Shown one piece after another: positions 16,841 through 24,499 of a stretch of DNA of 64,000 bases. The DNA is from Bacteroidota bacterium (GTDB taxonomy: Bacteria > Bacteroidota > Bacteroidia > Chitinophagales > Chitinophagaceae), in assembly GCA_020161435.1 (NCBI GenBank), contig JAIUNV010000007.1, forward strand, positions 124,001 through 188,000. Direction: 5' to 3'. The translations under genes and the position numbers were made by a program. A model generated the notes under the pieces. The model searched no databases. It was not told the origin of the DNA and saw only the letters and a program-made list of their open reading frames with translations. Numbering within the stretch: position 1 is the stretch's first letter; each line of letters begins with the position of its first letter.

Positions 16841-17395
16841 ATGTCTCGTGTAGGAAAAAAACCGGTAACAATCCCCGCTGGTGTTACTATCACAGTAAGT
16901 GGAGATAACACCGTTACCGTAAAAGGCCCCAAAGGCGAATTGAAGCAAACCTTGGATCGTGACATTCATGTAGAAATTACTGATGCCACACTGACAGTAG
17001 GTCGTCCTACCGATCAAATCCGCCACCGTGCACTGCATGGCTTGTACCGTGCCCTTATTGCCAACATGGTAAAGGGTGTAACAGAAGGTTTCATTAAGAA
17101 AATGGAACTGGTAGGTGTAGGTTACAAAGCTTCTAACACCGGAAATATTCTTGATTTGGCGTTGGGCTACTCGCACAACATCATTATTGAAATTCCTAAA
17201 GAGTTGAAAGTAACCACTGCTCAGGAAAAGGGTAAAAACCCGGAGATTGTGATTGAAGGTACCGACAATCAGCTGTTGGGTCAGGTATGTGCCAAAATCC
17301 GTAGCCTGCGTAAGCCGGAGCCTTACAAAGGCAAGGGTGTTCGCTTTGCTGGCGAAGTGGTTCGTAAGAAGGCTGGTAAATCTGCTGGTAAATAA
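16841..17395 (+). CDS. rplF: 50S ribosomal protein L6
   Basis: L6 (184 residues) has two homologous domains and lies near the factor-binding site. It begins MSRVGKKPVTIPAGVTITVS and carries the conserved C-terminal IRSLRKPEPYKGKGVRFAGE followed by a Lys-rich tail. It is followed by a 70-base spacer with a second Shine-Dalgarno sequence. Confidence 0.98.
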   Translation: MSRVGKKPVTIPAGVTITVSGDNTVTVKGPKGELKQTLDRDIHVEITDATLTVGRPTDQIRHRALHGLYRALIANMVKGVTEGFIKKMELVGVGYKASNTGNILDLALGYSHNIIIEIPKELKVTTAQEKGKNPEIVIEGTDNQLLGQVCAKIRSLRKPEPYKGKGVRFAGEVVRKKAGKSAGK

Positions 17396-17453
17396 TCATC
17401 GGTAACCGCTTTTTAAAATCTGATTTCAAAGAAAATAGTGCTCCCCCGGAGCC

Positions 17454-17458
17454 GGAGG
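17454..17458 (+). promoter_or_regulatory. Shine-Dalgarno sequence of rplR
   Basis: GGAGG ends 7 bases before the ATG of rplR. A small stem GCTCC/GGAGC (17440-17444 with 17448-17452) lies just upstream. This arrangement parallels that before rpsH. Confidence 0.5.
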
Positions 17459-17465
17459 ATATAAA

Positions 17466-17819
17466 ATGGATAAGAAAGTACTTTCAAGAAAGAAAATCCA
17501 CTACCGCATTCGTAAGAGAATCATCGGTAGCGCTGCCAAGCCTCGCCTGAGCGTATTTCGCAGCAATGCAGATATTTACTGCCAGCTGATAGACGATGCT
17601 AATGGCACCACACTCGCAGCTGCCAGCAGCCGCGATAAGGACATCGCTGCACAAAAGGTCACCAAGTCTGAAAAAAGCAAATTGGTAGGTAATGCTATTG
17701 CCCGCAAAGCTGCTGAATTAGGCATCACTACCTGTGTATTTGATCGTGGTGGTTTCTTGTACCACGGTCGCATTAAGGCAGTAGCCGATGGTGCCCGTGA
17801 AGGTGGCCTGGTTCTGTAA
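17466..17819 (+). CDS. rplR: 50S ribosomal protein L18
   Basis: L18 (117 residues) brings 5S rRNA to the large subunit. It includes RIRKRIIGSAAKPRLSVFRS, then NADIYCQLIDD and the end FDRGGFLYHGRIKAVADGAR. Standard length. Confidence 0.98.
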   Translation: MDKKVLSRKKIHYRIRKRIIGSAAKPRLSVFRSNADIYCQLIDDANGTTLAAASSRDKDIAAQKVTKSEKSKLVGNAIARKAAELGITTCVFDRGGFLYHGRIKAVADGAREGGLVL

Positions 17820-17900
17820 TTGTACAGGATTTTCATTTAAACGATCAGCATTCAACAATCGTAAATCTTGCCTGCTTGCAGGCTCAATTGAAAAATAAAA

Positions 17901-18419
17901 ATGGCAAAAGCTATCGTAAACCGCGTAAAAGCCGGCGACCTCGAACTGAAAGAAAAGGTTGTAGCTATTAACCGTGTTGTAAAGACCACCAAGGGTGGCC
18001 GCACTTTCAGCTTCTCAGCCCTGGTGGTGGTAGGCAACGAAAATGGTGTGGTAGGTCATGGCTTGGGTAAGGCTAAAGAAGTACAGGAAGCAATCACCAA
18101 AGGCATTGAAGATGCTAAGAAGAACCTGGTGAAAGTACCTGTAATACACGGCACTATCCCCCACGAACAATTTGTAAAAGAAGGCGCTGCAAAAGTTTTG
18201 CTGAAGCCAGCTGCTCATGGTACAGGTGTAATTGCCGGAGGTAGCATGCGTTACGTGTTGGAAAGTGCAGGCATTACCGACGTATTGGCTAAGAGTCTTG
18301 GTTCTGCCAATCCTCACAACGTGGTTAAAGCTACATTTACCGCACTGGCTACTTTACGTGAGCCAATTCAGGTGGCTAAAACACGTACCGTTTCTCTGAA
18401 AAAAGTATTCAACGGATAA
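17901..18419 (+). CDS. rpsE: 30S ribosomal protein S5
   Basis: S5 (172 residues) lies at the back of the decoding centre and affects accuracy. It includes LKEKVVAINRVVKTTKGGRT, then GNENGVVGHGLGKAKEV and GGSMRYVLESAGITDVLAKS. The spacer after it is filled with CAAACTTCAAACC words. Confidence 0.98.
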   Translation: MAKAIVNRVKAGDLELKEKVVAINRVVKTTKGGRTFSFSALVVVGNENGVVGHGLGKAKEVQEAITKGIEDAKKNLVKVPVIHGTIPHEQFVKEGAAKVLLKPAAHGTGVIAGGSMRYVLESAGITDVLAKSLGSANPHNVVKATFTALATLREPIQVAKTRTVSLKKVFNG

Positions 18420-18506
18420 TTAGTTTGCTGTTTGATGCCCGATGTTTTGAGATCTACGGATAGCATAACCTCAAACTTCAAACCTTAAACTTCAAACCTC
18501 ATAACG

Positions 18507-18695
18507 ATGAAGAAGATCAAAATCACTCAGGTTAAAAGTGTGATCGACCGCCCGGAGCGCCAGAAGAAAACAATGGAAGCCCTCGGACTGCGCAAGATGA
18601 ACGCTACTGTAGAAAAAGAAGCCACCCCACAAATTCTGGGTATGGTAGAAAAAGTATTGCACCTGGTAAAGGTGGAAGACGTAGCGCAAGCCTAA
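18507..18695 (+). CDS. rpmD: 50S ribosomal protein L30
   Basis: L30 (62 residues) is a small non-essential 23S rRNA-binding protein. The whole protein matches the family: MKKIKITQVKSVIDRPERQK, ALGLRKMN and the C-terminal helix ILGMVEKVLHLVKVED. It lies between rpsE and rplO as in most bacteria. Confidence 0.96.
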   Translation: MKKIKITQVKSVIDRPERQKKTMEALGLRKMNATVEKEATPQILGMVEKVLHLVKVEDVAQA

Positions 18696-18714
18696 TTTCG
18701 AATCAATCATTTTC

Positions 18715-18759
18715 AATTCCAAATTCCAATCTTCTGATGATGTGTTGGGATTTGGAATT
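18715..18759 (+). repeat. 15-bp hairpin of word-like repeats, rpmD-rplO spacer
   Basis: AATTCCAAATTCCAA at 18715-18729 pairs with TTGGGATTTGGAATT at 18745-18759 (one G-U pair) around a 15-base loop. Related words occur before rpsN. No T tract follows. Confidence 0.55.
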
Positions 18760-18817
18760 TCATTATTCTCATTTTTAAGCGAGGGGAGCTAACCCCGTAA
18801 GTAAAAACTCGTAGTCT

Positions 18818-19267
18818 ATGAAACTGCACAATTTGAAGCCTGCCGAAGGCAGTACGCACAGTGAAAAACGTTTAGGTCGTGGTGAAGCATCTGGTAAAGG
18901 TGGTACTTCTACCAAGGGTAACAAAGGTCAGCAGCAGCGTGCCGGTTACGCCAGCAAAATGGCTCACGAAGGTGGTCAGATGCCTATCCAGCGTCGTATT
19001 CCTAAGCGTGGTTTTAAAAACCCGCACCGCGTATCTTACACTGTTTTCAATCTTGGTCAGGTAGATCAGCTGGTTGAAAAATATGAACTGAAAGAATTCA
19101 GCCTCGATAATTTGTACATCAACGGGTTGGTAAACCAATCAGCTTTGGTAAAAGTATTGGGCACCGGCGAATTGAAAAGCAAGATTGATTTCAAAGTAAA
19201 CGCTATCAGCGCAAAAGCAAAAGCTGTTATTGAAGCTGCGGGTGGTACTGTTGAAATTCTGAAGTAA
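18818..19267 (+). CDS. rplO: 50S ribosomal protein L15
   Basis: L15 (149 residues) acts late in 50S assembly. The Gly/Arg-rich N-terminus is typical (MKLHNLKPAEGSTHSEKRLG then RGEASGKGGTSTKGNKGQQQ), as is KMAHEGGQMPIQRRIPKRGF. The last ribosomal protein gene of the cluster. A terminator-like hairpin follows before secY. Confidence 0.98.
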   Translation: MKLHNLKPAEGSTHSEKRLGRGEASGKGGTSTKGNKGQQQRAGYASKMAHEGGQMPIQRRIPKRGFKNPHRVSYTVFNLGQVDQLVEKYELKEFSLDNLYINGLVNQSALVKVLGTGELKSKIDFKVNAISAKAKAVIEAAGGTVEILK

Positions 19268-19281
19268 TCGGGCAGTGCAAA

Positions 19282-19317
19282 AGTTCCTTTCGCAACATCG
19301 AAAGGAACTCTTGTTTT
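19282..19317 (+). terminator. Terminator or attenuator between rplO and secY
   Basis: An 11-bp perfect stem (AGTTCCTTTCG with CGAAAGGAACT, loop CAACAT) is followed by CTTGTTTT. It would stop or reduce transcription from the ribosomal genes into secY. Confidence 0.65.
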
Positions 19318-19320
19318 ACC

Positions 19321-19328
19321 TACATTTG
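19321..19328 (+). promoter_or_regulatory. Candidate secY promoter (-7 element)
   Basis: TACATTTG matches the Bacteroidota -7 consensus exactly and lies 25 bases before the secY start, right after the hairpin at 19282-19317. A clear TTTG at the -33 position was not seen. Confidence 0.45.
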
Positions 19329-19353
19329 AGGCCCTTTAAATTGACTGAATTCC

Positions 19354-20691
19354 GTGAAGAAATTTTTTGAAACACTAAAGAATATCTGGACGATTGACGA
19401 GCTGAAGCAAAAGATTATTGTAACGCTGCTTTTGCTGGTCACTTATCGTTTGGGTACGCACATCGTTTTACCTGGTATCGATCCTAACGCATTGGATGCC
19501 GTAAAGGGTAAAGCTTCTGGATTGCTTGGCCTGTTCGACCAGTTTGCTGGCGGCGCCTTCTCTCAGGCATCTATTTTGGCACTGGGTATTATGCCTTATA
19601 TCTCTGCTTCAATTTTCATGCAGTTGGTTACCATTTTGGTTCCCCAATTTCAGAAAATTCAGAAAGAGGGAGAAAGCGGCCGTAAGAAAATTAACCAATG
19701 GACCCGCTACCTCACTGTAATTGTTACAGTGTTTCAGGCTGGTGCTTATATCACTTATTTGCAGAGCCCCGGTTACAAAGAGGCACTCATTCCTGCATAC
19801 GAGCCATACTTCTTGTTTAGCACTATTGTGTTGCTTACAGCAGGTACACTGTTTGTAATGTGGTTGGGCGAAAAAATTACAGACAAAGGTTTGGGTAACG
19901 GTACTTCACTCATCATCATGGTGGGTATCCTGGCCCGATTGCCACAAAGCTTTGTACAAGAATTTACTTCGCTCAATACCAAAGGCGGTGGTGGTATGCT
20001 GGTTTTCATCATTGAGATTGCTATTCTCATTATGATTATTATGGGCCTAATAGTATTGGTACAAGGTGTACGCAAAATTGCTATCAACTATGCAAAGCAA
20101 ATTGTTGGCAACAAGCAGTTTGGCGGTGCCCGTCAGTTTTTACCTATCAAGGTAAACAGTGCCGGTGTAATGCCAATCATCTTTGCACAGGCTATCATTT
20201 TCATTCCTACCATCTTTGCTAAGTTCGATACGACTGGTGGATTTATGAAGATTTTGAATGACCACAGCAACGGTTGGTACATGCTCATATATAGTGTGCT
20301 GGTTATTGGTTTTACTTACCTCTATACGGCCATTATTTTCAACCCCAAGCAAATTGCAGAAGACCTGAAGCGCAATAACGGTTTTATACCTGGTGTAAAA
20401 CCCGGTCAGCCTACTGCAGATTACATTGGTTCTGTAATGGATAAGGTGACCCTGCCTGGTGCATTGCTGCTTGCCTTTGTGGGTATTTTGCCAGGCGTGG
20501 CTCAGAAACTCGGTGTTACCGCTGGTTTCAGTAGCTTCTTTGGTGGTACCAGCCTGCTCATCATGGTGGGTGTTATCCTCGATACACTGCAGCAAATTGA
20601 AACACACTTGCTAATGCGCCAGTACGATGGTTTAATGAGCGGTGGCCGCATTCAGGGCCGTCAGGCTGTAAGCAGCTCTCCAATCGGATAA
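19354..20691 (+). CDS. secY: Protein translocase subunit SecY
   Basis: SecY (445 residues) is the ten-helix pore of the general secretion system. The first helix region reads KKFFETLKNIWTIDELKQKI, then the plug-containing segment LGTHIVLPGIDPNAL. Later conserved parts include LGIMPYISASIFMQLVTILV, MWLGEKITDKGLGNGTSLII and ADYIGSVMDKVTLPGA. The start is GTG at 19354, which fits the family N-terminus. A strong terminator follows the gene, so map is transcribed separately. Confidence 0.97.
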   Translation: MKKFFETLKNIWTIDELKQKIIVTLLLLVTYRLGTHIVLPGIDPNALDAVKGKASGLLGLFDQFAGGAFSQASILALGIMPYISASIFMQLVTILVPQFQKIQKEGESGRKKINQWTRYLTVIVTVFQAGAYITYLQSPGYKEALIPAYEPYFLFSTIVLLTAGTLFVMWLGEKITDKGLGNGTSLIIMVGILARLPQSFVQEFTSLNTKGGGGMLVFIIEIAILIMIIMGLIVLVQGVRKIAINYAKQIVGNKQFGGARQFLPIKVNSAGVMPIIFAQAIIFIPTIFAKFDTTGGFMKILNDHSNGWYMLIYSVLVIGFTYLYTAIIFNPKQIAEDLKRNNGFIPGVKPGQPTADYIGSVMDKVTLPGALLLAFVGILPGVAQKLGVTAGFSSFFGGTSLLIMVGVILDTLQQIETHLLMRQYDGLMSGGRIQGRQAVSSSPIG

Positions 20692-20716
20692 TTGATTTGT
20701 TATTAATGTACAATAG

Positions 20717-20748
20717 AAATACCTGTCTTTATGGGCAGGTATTTTTTA
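20717..20748 (+). terminator. Terminator after secY
   Basis: AAATACCTGTC pairs with GGCAGGTATTT (one G-U pair) around a short loop and is followed by a T tract. It separates secY from map. Confidence 0.85.
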
Positions 20749-20768
20749 TTGATTTATTACGGAGGTTC

Positions 20769-20804
20769 CTCATAAAGCATTTGTTTCTTTGCATTCTTTA
20801 TGAG
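20769..20804 (+). promoter_or_regulatory. Inverted repeat covering the map start codon
   Basis: CTCATAAAG at 20769-20777 is the exact inverse complement of CTTTATGAG at 20796-20804, which contains the ATG (20800-20802) of map. If transcribed it could hide the start codon. As DNA it could be an operator. Function inferred only from symmetry. Confidence 0.35.
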
Positions 20805-21630
20805 CCTGTTTAAAAAGTATAAAGAAGTGATTCAACTGAAAAATGCTGCAGAGATTGAATTGATGCGGCAAAGCAATTTGTTAGTAGGAGATACCATAGC
20901 TGTTTTGGCCGAAATGATAAAGCCCGGTGTTACTACACTACAGCTTGATGTAATAGCTGGTCAATACATCAGAGATCATGGTGGTATTCCCAGCTTTCTC
21001 AACTATCATGGTTTTCCTTATAATACCTGCATTAGTGTAAATGATGCCGTGGTGCATGGTTTTCCCGACAACAGAGCATTGCAGCCCGGAGATATTATTA
21101 CCATTGACTGCGGGGTATTTAAAAATGGCTTTCACGGCGACAGTGCCTACACTTTTGCTATAGCTGAGGCCGACCCCGAAGCCCTCACATTGATGAAAGT
21201 AACCAAGGAGTCTTTGTACAAGGGTATAGAGAAGGCAAGAGCCGGCAATCGTATTGGAGATGTTGCTTTTGCGATTCAAGATTATGCAGAACGTCAGCAT
21301 GCGTACGGCGTTGTACGTGAGTTGGTTGGGCATGGTATTGGCAGGCAACTGCACGAAGATCCTCAGGTGCCCAATTTTGGCAAAAGAGGTACCGGCAGTA
21401 AGTTGCAAGTGGGTATGACCATAGCCATAGAACCAATGGTAAACCAAGGTAAAAAAGAGGTGTATACCGATGAAGACGGCTGGACCATCAGAACCAAGGA
21501 TGGTAAAGCGGCGGCTCATTATGAGCACAGCATTTGCATTCAAAAAGACAAGGCTGATTTACTGAGTTCTTTTACGGCTATTGAAGCTGCAGAGAAGGCC
21601 AACAGCCATTTGGTTTCCAATTACTATTAA
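20800..21630 (+). CDS. map: Methionine aminopeptidase, type I
   Basis: Removes the initiator Met from nascent proteins, using two metal ions. The 276-residue protein has the pita-bread fold with all ligands visible: the two Asp in TIDCGVFKNGFHGDSAYTF, His in ELVGHGIGRQLHEDPQVPNF, and Glu in AIEPMVNQG and HYEHSICI. It has no N-terminal extension of the type II kind. The location after secY is the classical one. In many bacteria infA, rpmJ, rpsM, rpsK, rpsD, rpoA and rplQ would follow, but here the cluster ends. Confidence 0.97.
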   Translation: MSLFKKYKEVIQLKNAAEIELMRQSNLLVGDTIAVLAEMIKPGVTTLQLDVIAGQYIRDHGGIPSFLNYHGFPYNTCISVNDAVVHGFPDNRALQPGDIITIDCGVFKNGFHGDSAYTFAIAEADPEALTLMKVTKESLYKGIEKARAGNRIGDVAFAIQDYAERQHAYGVVRELVGHGIGRQLHEDPQVPNFGKRGTGSKLQVGMTIAIEPMVNQGKKEVYTDEDGWTIRTKDGKAAAHYEHSICIQKDKADLLSSFTAIEAAEKANSHLVSNYY

Positions 21631-21647
21631 GCCGAAAGGCACTAAAT

Positions 21648-21683
21648 AAAAAAGGGTGGATTCACAAGAATCCACCCTTTTTT
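21648..21683. terminator. Bidirectional terminator after map
   Basis: A perfect 16-bp stem (AAAAAAGGGTGGATTC, loop ACAA, then its complement) with T tracts on both strands. It is shared by map and the convergent lipoprotein gene. Confidence 0.95.
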
Positions 21684-21696
21684 ATTTACGACAGCA

Positions 21697-22230
21697 TTAC
21701 TTCATCTTCATGGAGTCCAGCACATCGCCGGCTTCTTCCATTACCTGTTTCAATGAGTCGCCGCTGAGCATATCCATTGCTTTTTGAGCGTCTTCCATTT
21801 CTTCTGCAGAGGCGCCCTTTTGTTGCATTTTTTCCATGCCGGTTTTCATCAGCGTGTTTTTATCAAACGCTACTTTCCAGGCACCTTCTTCTTTTTTCAA
21901 TTTAAAGTCTGTCTTGTCTTTGCCATCTACTGTTACGCTGATGGTAGCTTCATCGCCATTGATAACGGCATCGCCATATTCAATTTTTTGCTTCGCCATT
22001 TCCTGCTTCAGGCTGTCTTTGTTTACCGGTGCAAAGCTCATACCCATTTTCATCATATCCAGCATTTGCTTGCTGTCTTTGGTGGCATATTTAGCTGCTT
22101 CGTCAATGTCCATGGTTTTGAACGCTTCGAAGAATTTTTTTGCAACAGATTTTGGATCGCCAGAGCCACCAGAGCAAGCGGCCAGTGCCAGCATTACGAT
22201 TGCCAACAGGGGGAGGAGTGTTTTTTTCAT
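21697..22230 (-). CDS. DUF4878-like lipoprotein
   Basis: A 177-residue exported lipoprotein. The signal is MKKTLLPLLAIVMLALAAC with lipobox LAAC (Cys19), followed by a Gly/Ser linker. The folded part starts DPKSVAKKFFEAFKTMDIDE and includes a stretch ISVTVDGKDKTDFKLKKEEG then WKVAF, the pattern of NTF2-like DUF4878 proteins. The C-terminus is rich in Met, Glu and Lys and probably helical. Function unknown. It stands alone with its own promoter-like sequence upstream. Confidence 0.8.
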   Translation of the reverse strand: MKKTLLPLLAIVMLALAACSGGSGDPKSVAKKFFEAFKTMDIDEAAKYATKDSKQMLDMMKMGMSFAPVNKDSLKQEMAKQKIEYGDAVINGDEATISVTVDGKDKTDFKLKKEEGAWKVAFDKNTLMKTGMEKMQQKGASAEEMEDAQKAMDMLSGDSLKQVMEEAGDVLDSMKMK

Positions 22231-22267
22231 TAAGAATGTTTTGGAGAATGATTGGATTAATGGTCAA

Positions 22268-22275
22268 CAAATGTA
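22268..22275 (-). promoter_or_regulatory. Candidate promoter of the lipoprotein gene
   Basis: On the minus strand TACATTTG, an exact -7 consensus, lies 37 bases upstream of the lipoprotein ATG. A T-rich TTTT about 17 bases further up could serve as the -33 element. Confidence 0.5.
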
Positions 22276-22323
22276 GGGGGCCGTTTTGTGTAAAACAGCT
22301 TTGTATAAAAAAAGATAGGGCTA

Positions 22324-23004
22324 CTAATAGTTTTTCTCCACCACAGTTTTCATCACCGGCGACAATAAAAGATTATCGACACCCACATACTGCATTTTAC
22401 CTGCGGTTGAAAATGTGAACCAGCTGCTGTCTGCCACTGCCCGTGCAATGGTTTTAGCAACAAATTCGGCACAGTAAAAACGGTCTTCTGTGTGGTAATC
22501 AAAAGCCATATCGAAGGGAATGCCCTGTAGCCAAAAGTGATTGGCCTGAGTAGCAATGACCCTATTTTTTGATGCCGGAAACTGTGGCCTGAAAATAGCA
22601 GCAGCCTTGTTATCTGCAGCATGGCAAAAGGAGTACAAAGGCTCTCTTTTGATGCGTTGGTCTGGATTGAACTCACCGCCAATAGCATGGTACACAAATA
22701 CGGTATCATTTTCGATGCTGGCAATGCCGCAATGGCTGTAGCGTTTGTCTGTTTGGTTCATTTGGCGTAGCATTTCGCTGGTCATATCACTGCCGGAGCG
22801 CAGTACCATATCACCTGTTTGTACCTGATGTATAAGTGTGGGATAAATAACGGAATCGTATTGCTGCAGTCTTTTAACTTGAAAAGACTGCGCATCAATC
22901 TGCTGGCTATCCGGCTCTGGCGTAGCAGAAAACCGGCAACTCCAACACAGCAAAAAAAGAGATGGCAACAGGTACCATCTCTTTTTTGTGTTTGGCAATA
23001 TCAT
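22324..23004 (-). CDS. YiiX/YebB-like cysteine hydrolase, exported
   Basis: A 226-residue protein of the YiiX/YebB group of the NlpC/P60 superfamily, papain-like enzymes that act on amide bonds of cell-wall or lipid substrates. The circularly permuted core has TGDMVLRSGSDMTSEMLRQM, the His in RYSHCGIASI and the likely nucleophile Cys in DRFYCAEFVAKTI. The ATG at 23004 gives a short hydrophobic leader (WYLLPSLFLLCWSC) that may be a lipoprotein signal at Cys23. A longer frame of 25 more codons overlaps phoH and is rejected. It starts 7 bases after the phoH stop, so the two are co-transcribed. Confidence 0.85.
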   Translation of the reverse strand: MILPNTKKRWYLLPSLFLLCWSCRFSATPEPDSQQIDAQSFQVKRLQQYDSVIYPTLIHQVQTGDMVLRSGSDMTSEMLRQMNQTDKRYSHCGIASIENDTVFVYHAIGGEFNPDQRIKREPLYSFCHAADNKAAAIFRPQFPASKNRVIATQANHFWLQGIPFDMAFDYHTEDRFYCAEFVAKTIARAVADSSWFTFSTAGKMQYVGVDNLLLSPVMKTVVEKNY

Positions 23005-23011
23005 TGAATAT

Positions 23012-24037
23012 TTATTGCGGTTTATCACGGTTGCGAAAATATTCTTTTCGCTGCGCCTGATACGCTTCTTCTTCCGCATTTTCTTTTTCTTTCTCTTTAT
23101 CGTAGGCCTTAATGATGGCTTTTACGAGGCGGTGGCGTACCACATCTTCCTCATCGAGCTCAATGTGTGCAATGCCGTTGATGTTTTTGAGAATACGGGT
23201 GGCTTTTTCCAAACCACTGCGCTGGCTTTTGGGCAGGTCTACCTGCGTCATATCGCCGGTGATGATGGCTTTGGCATTGGCACCAATACGAGTGAGAAAC
23301 ATTTTCAATTGCAGGTCGGTGGAGTTCTGTGCTTCATCCAAAATGATGTAGGCATTGTCCAACGTACGGCCACGCATGTACGCCAGCGGGGCAATTTCGA
23401 TGGTGCGGGTACTCATGTAGTAGCCCAGCTTATCTGCCGGTATCATATCATCCAGTGCATCGTACAACGGCCGCAGGTACGGATCAATTTTTTCTTTGAG
23501 ATCGCCGGGCAAAAATCCAAGGCTTTCACCAGCTTCTACCGCAGGGCGGGTGAGGATGATTTTTTTGACAGACTTGTTTTTGAGGGCTCTTACAGCTAAT
23601 GCAACAGCGGTGTACGTTTTACCAGTACCGGCAGGGCCAAGGGCAAATACGATGTCGTTGGTATCTGCTGCACTTACCATGCGTTTTTGGTTTTGCGTAC
23701 GGGCCCGCACTGTTTTGCCATTGGGGCCAAACACCAGTACATCGTTGGGGTTTCGCTCTACAAAGGCATCTACCGTTTCAGCATCATCACCGCCTAAAAT
23801 GGTTTCAAAATAGTTTTCGCTCAGGTGCCCGTTGCGTTCAAGGTATTGTACAACAAGGCCAATCTTTTCTTTTGCAAACTCGATCTGTTCAGGACTGCCG
23901 CTCAGTTTAATTTGTGTCCCGCGGCCAAGGATCTTTAACAATGGAAATTTCTTTTTCAGCAGATCCAGCTTGCCGTTATTTACCCCAAAAAATTCAATGG
24001 GATTCACGGTTTCCAGGTTAATGATTGTCTCAGTCAA
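23012..24037 (-). CDS. phoH: PhoH-family ATPase
   Basis: A 341-residue cytoplasmic P-loop protein of the PhoH family, linked in several bacteria with RNA metabolism and often with ybeY. An N-terminal KH-like segment (residues 20-75, LLKILGRGTQIKLSGSPEQI) precedes the ATPase domain. The Walker A motif is GPAGTGKT at residues 134-141 and the Walker B region reads AYIILDEAQNSTDLQLK. The signature LTRPAVEAGESLGFLPGDLK is typical. The C-terminal tail is highly charged (Lys/Glu). The exact biochemical role is not settled for the family. Confidence 0.95.
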   Translation of the reverse strand: MTETIINLETVNPIEFFGVNNGKLDLLKKKFPLLKILGRGTQIKLSGSPEQIEFAKEKIGLVVQYLERNGHLSENYFETILGGDDAETVDAFVERNPNDVLVFGPNGKTVRARTQNQKRMVSAADTNDIVFALGPAGTGKTYTAVALAVRALKNKSVKKIILTRPAVEAGESLGFLPGDLKEKIDPYLRPLYDALDDMIPADKLGYYMSTRTIEIAPLAYMRGRTLDNAYIILDEAQNSTDLQLKMFLTRIGANAKAIITGDMTQVDLPKSQRSGLEKATRILKNINGIAHIELDEEDVVRHRLVKAIIKAYDKEKEKENAEEEAYQAQRKEYFRNRDKPQ

Positions 24038-24499
24038 ATGGTGTAAGTTTTAGTGTTGCGATGATGTAAAAAGAACTCAGGTGATTGCGATATCAACTCT
24101 CTCAAATTTATTTTTTACTATTCCTATATCCCAAAATTAGTTGTACACTTTTTGTGGAAAGAAACGGTGGTACTCTGCGCCAATTCCCTTTCATTTAAAC
24201 AGAAACAAATGGCCGATTGCCACGCTTCTTACAGTAACAATTTGCTTCGTGGTTCGGTTGTAGCCAAGTCAAAATTGATTGACCGCTATCGCAGCAAGCC
24301 TGTTGGTTTGCGTATCCATTTCCTGATGTTTGTTAGGTTTTCTCTTGCCAATAATCATTTTCTAACCATCCTGCTCCGTCTACTTTTACGTTCGTCAATG
24401 AAGAACAACCACAATCATTCATTTAAACGGACATCCATTGCAAACGCCTCATTGTAGGCCTGCAATAGACCCGATCAATTCAAACTAAATACCTATAAA
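24038..24499. other. Intergenic region upstream of ppdK
   Basis: A 462-base gap between divergent genes. An open frame of 101 codons (24152-24457) has no protein-like composition and is not called. A possible Bacteroidota promoter is TACTTTTA at 24381-24388 with TTTT at 24358-24361 and a 19-base spacer, about 110 bases before ppdK. Nothing else is recognisable. Confidence 0.5.

Noticed and set aside
22324..23079. Longer start of the YiiX-like hydrolase at 23079
   Set aside because: The extra 25 residues are basic and overlap phoH; the ATG at 23004 gives a leader peptide and a 7-base gap to phoH.
24152..24457. 101-codon frame upstream of ppdK
   Set aside because: No family features and odd composition; it contains the most promoter-like sequence of the region.
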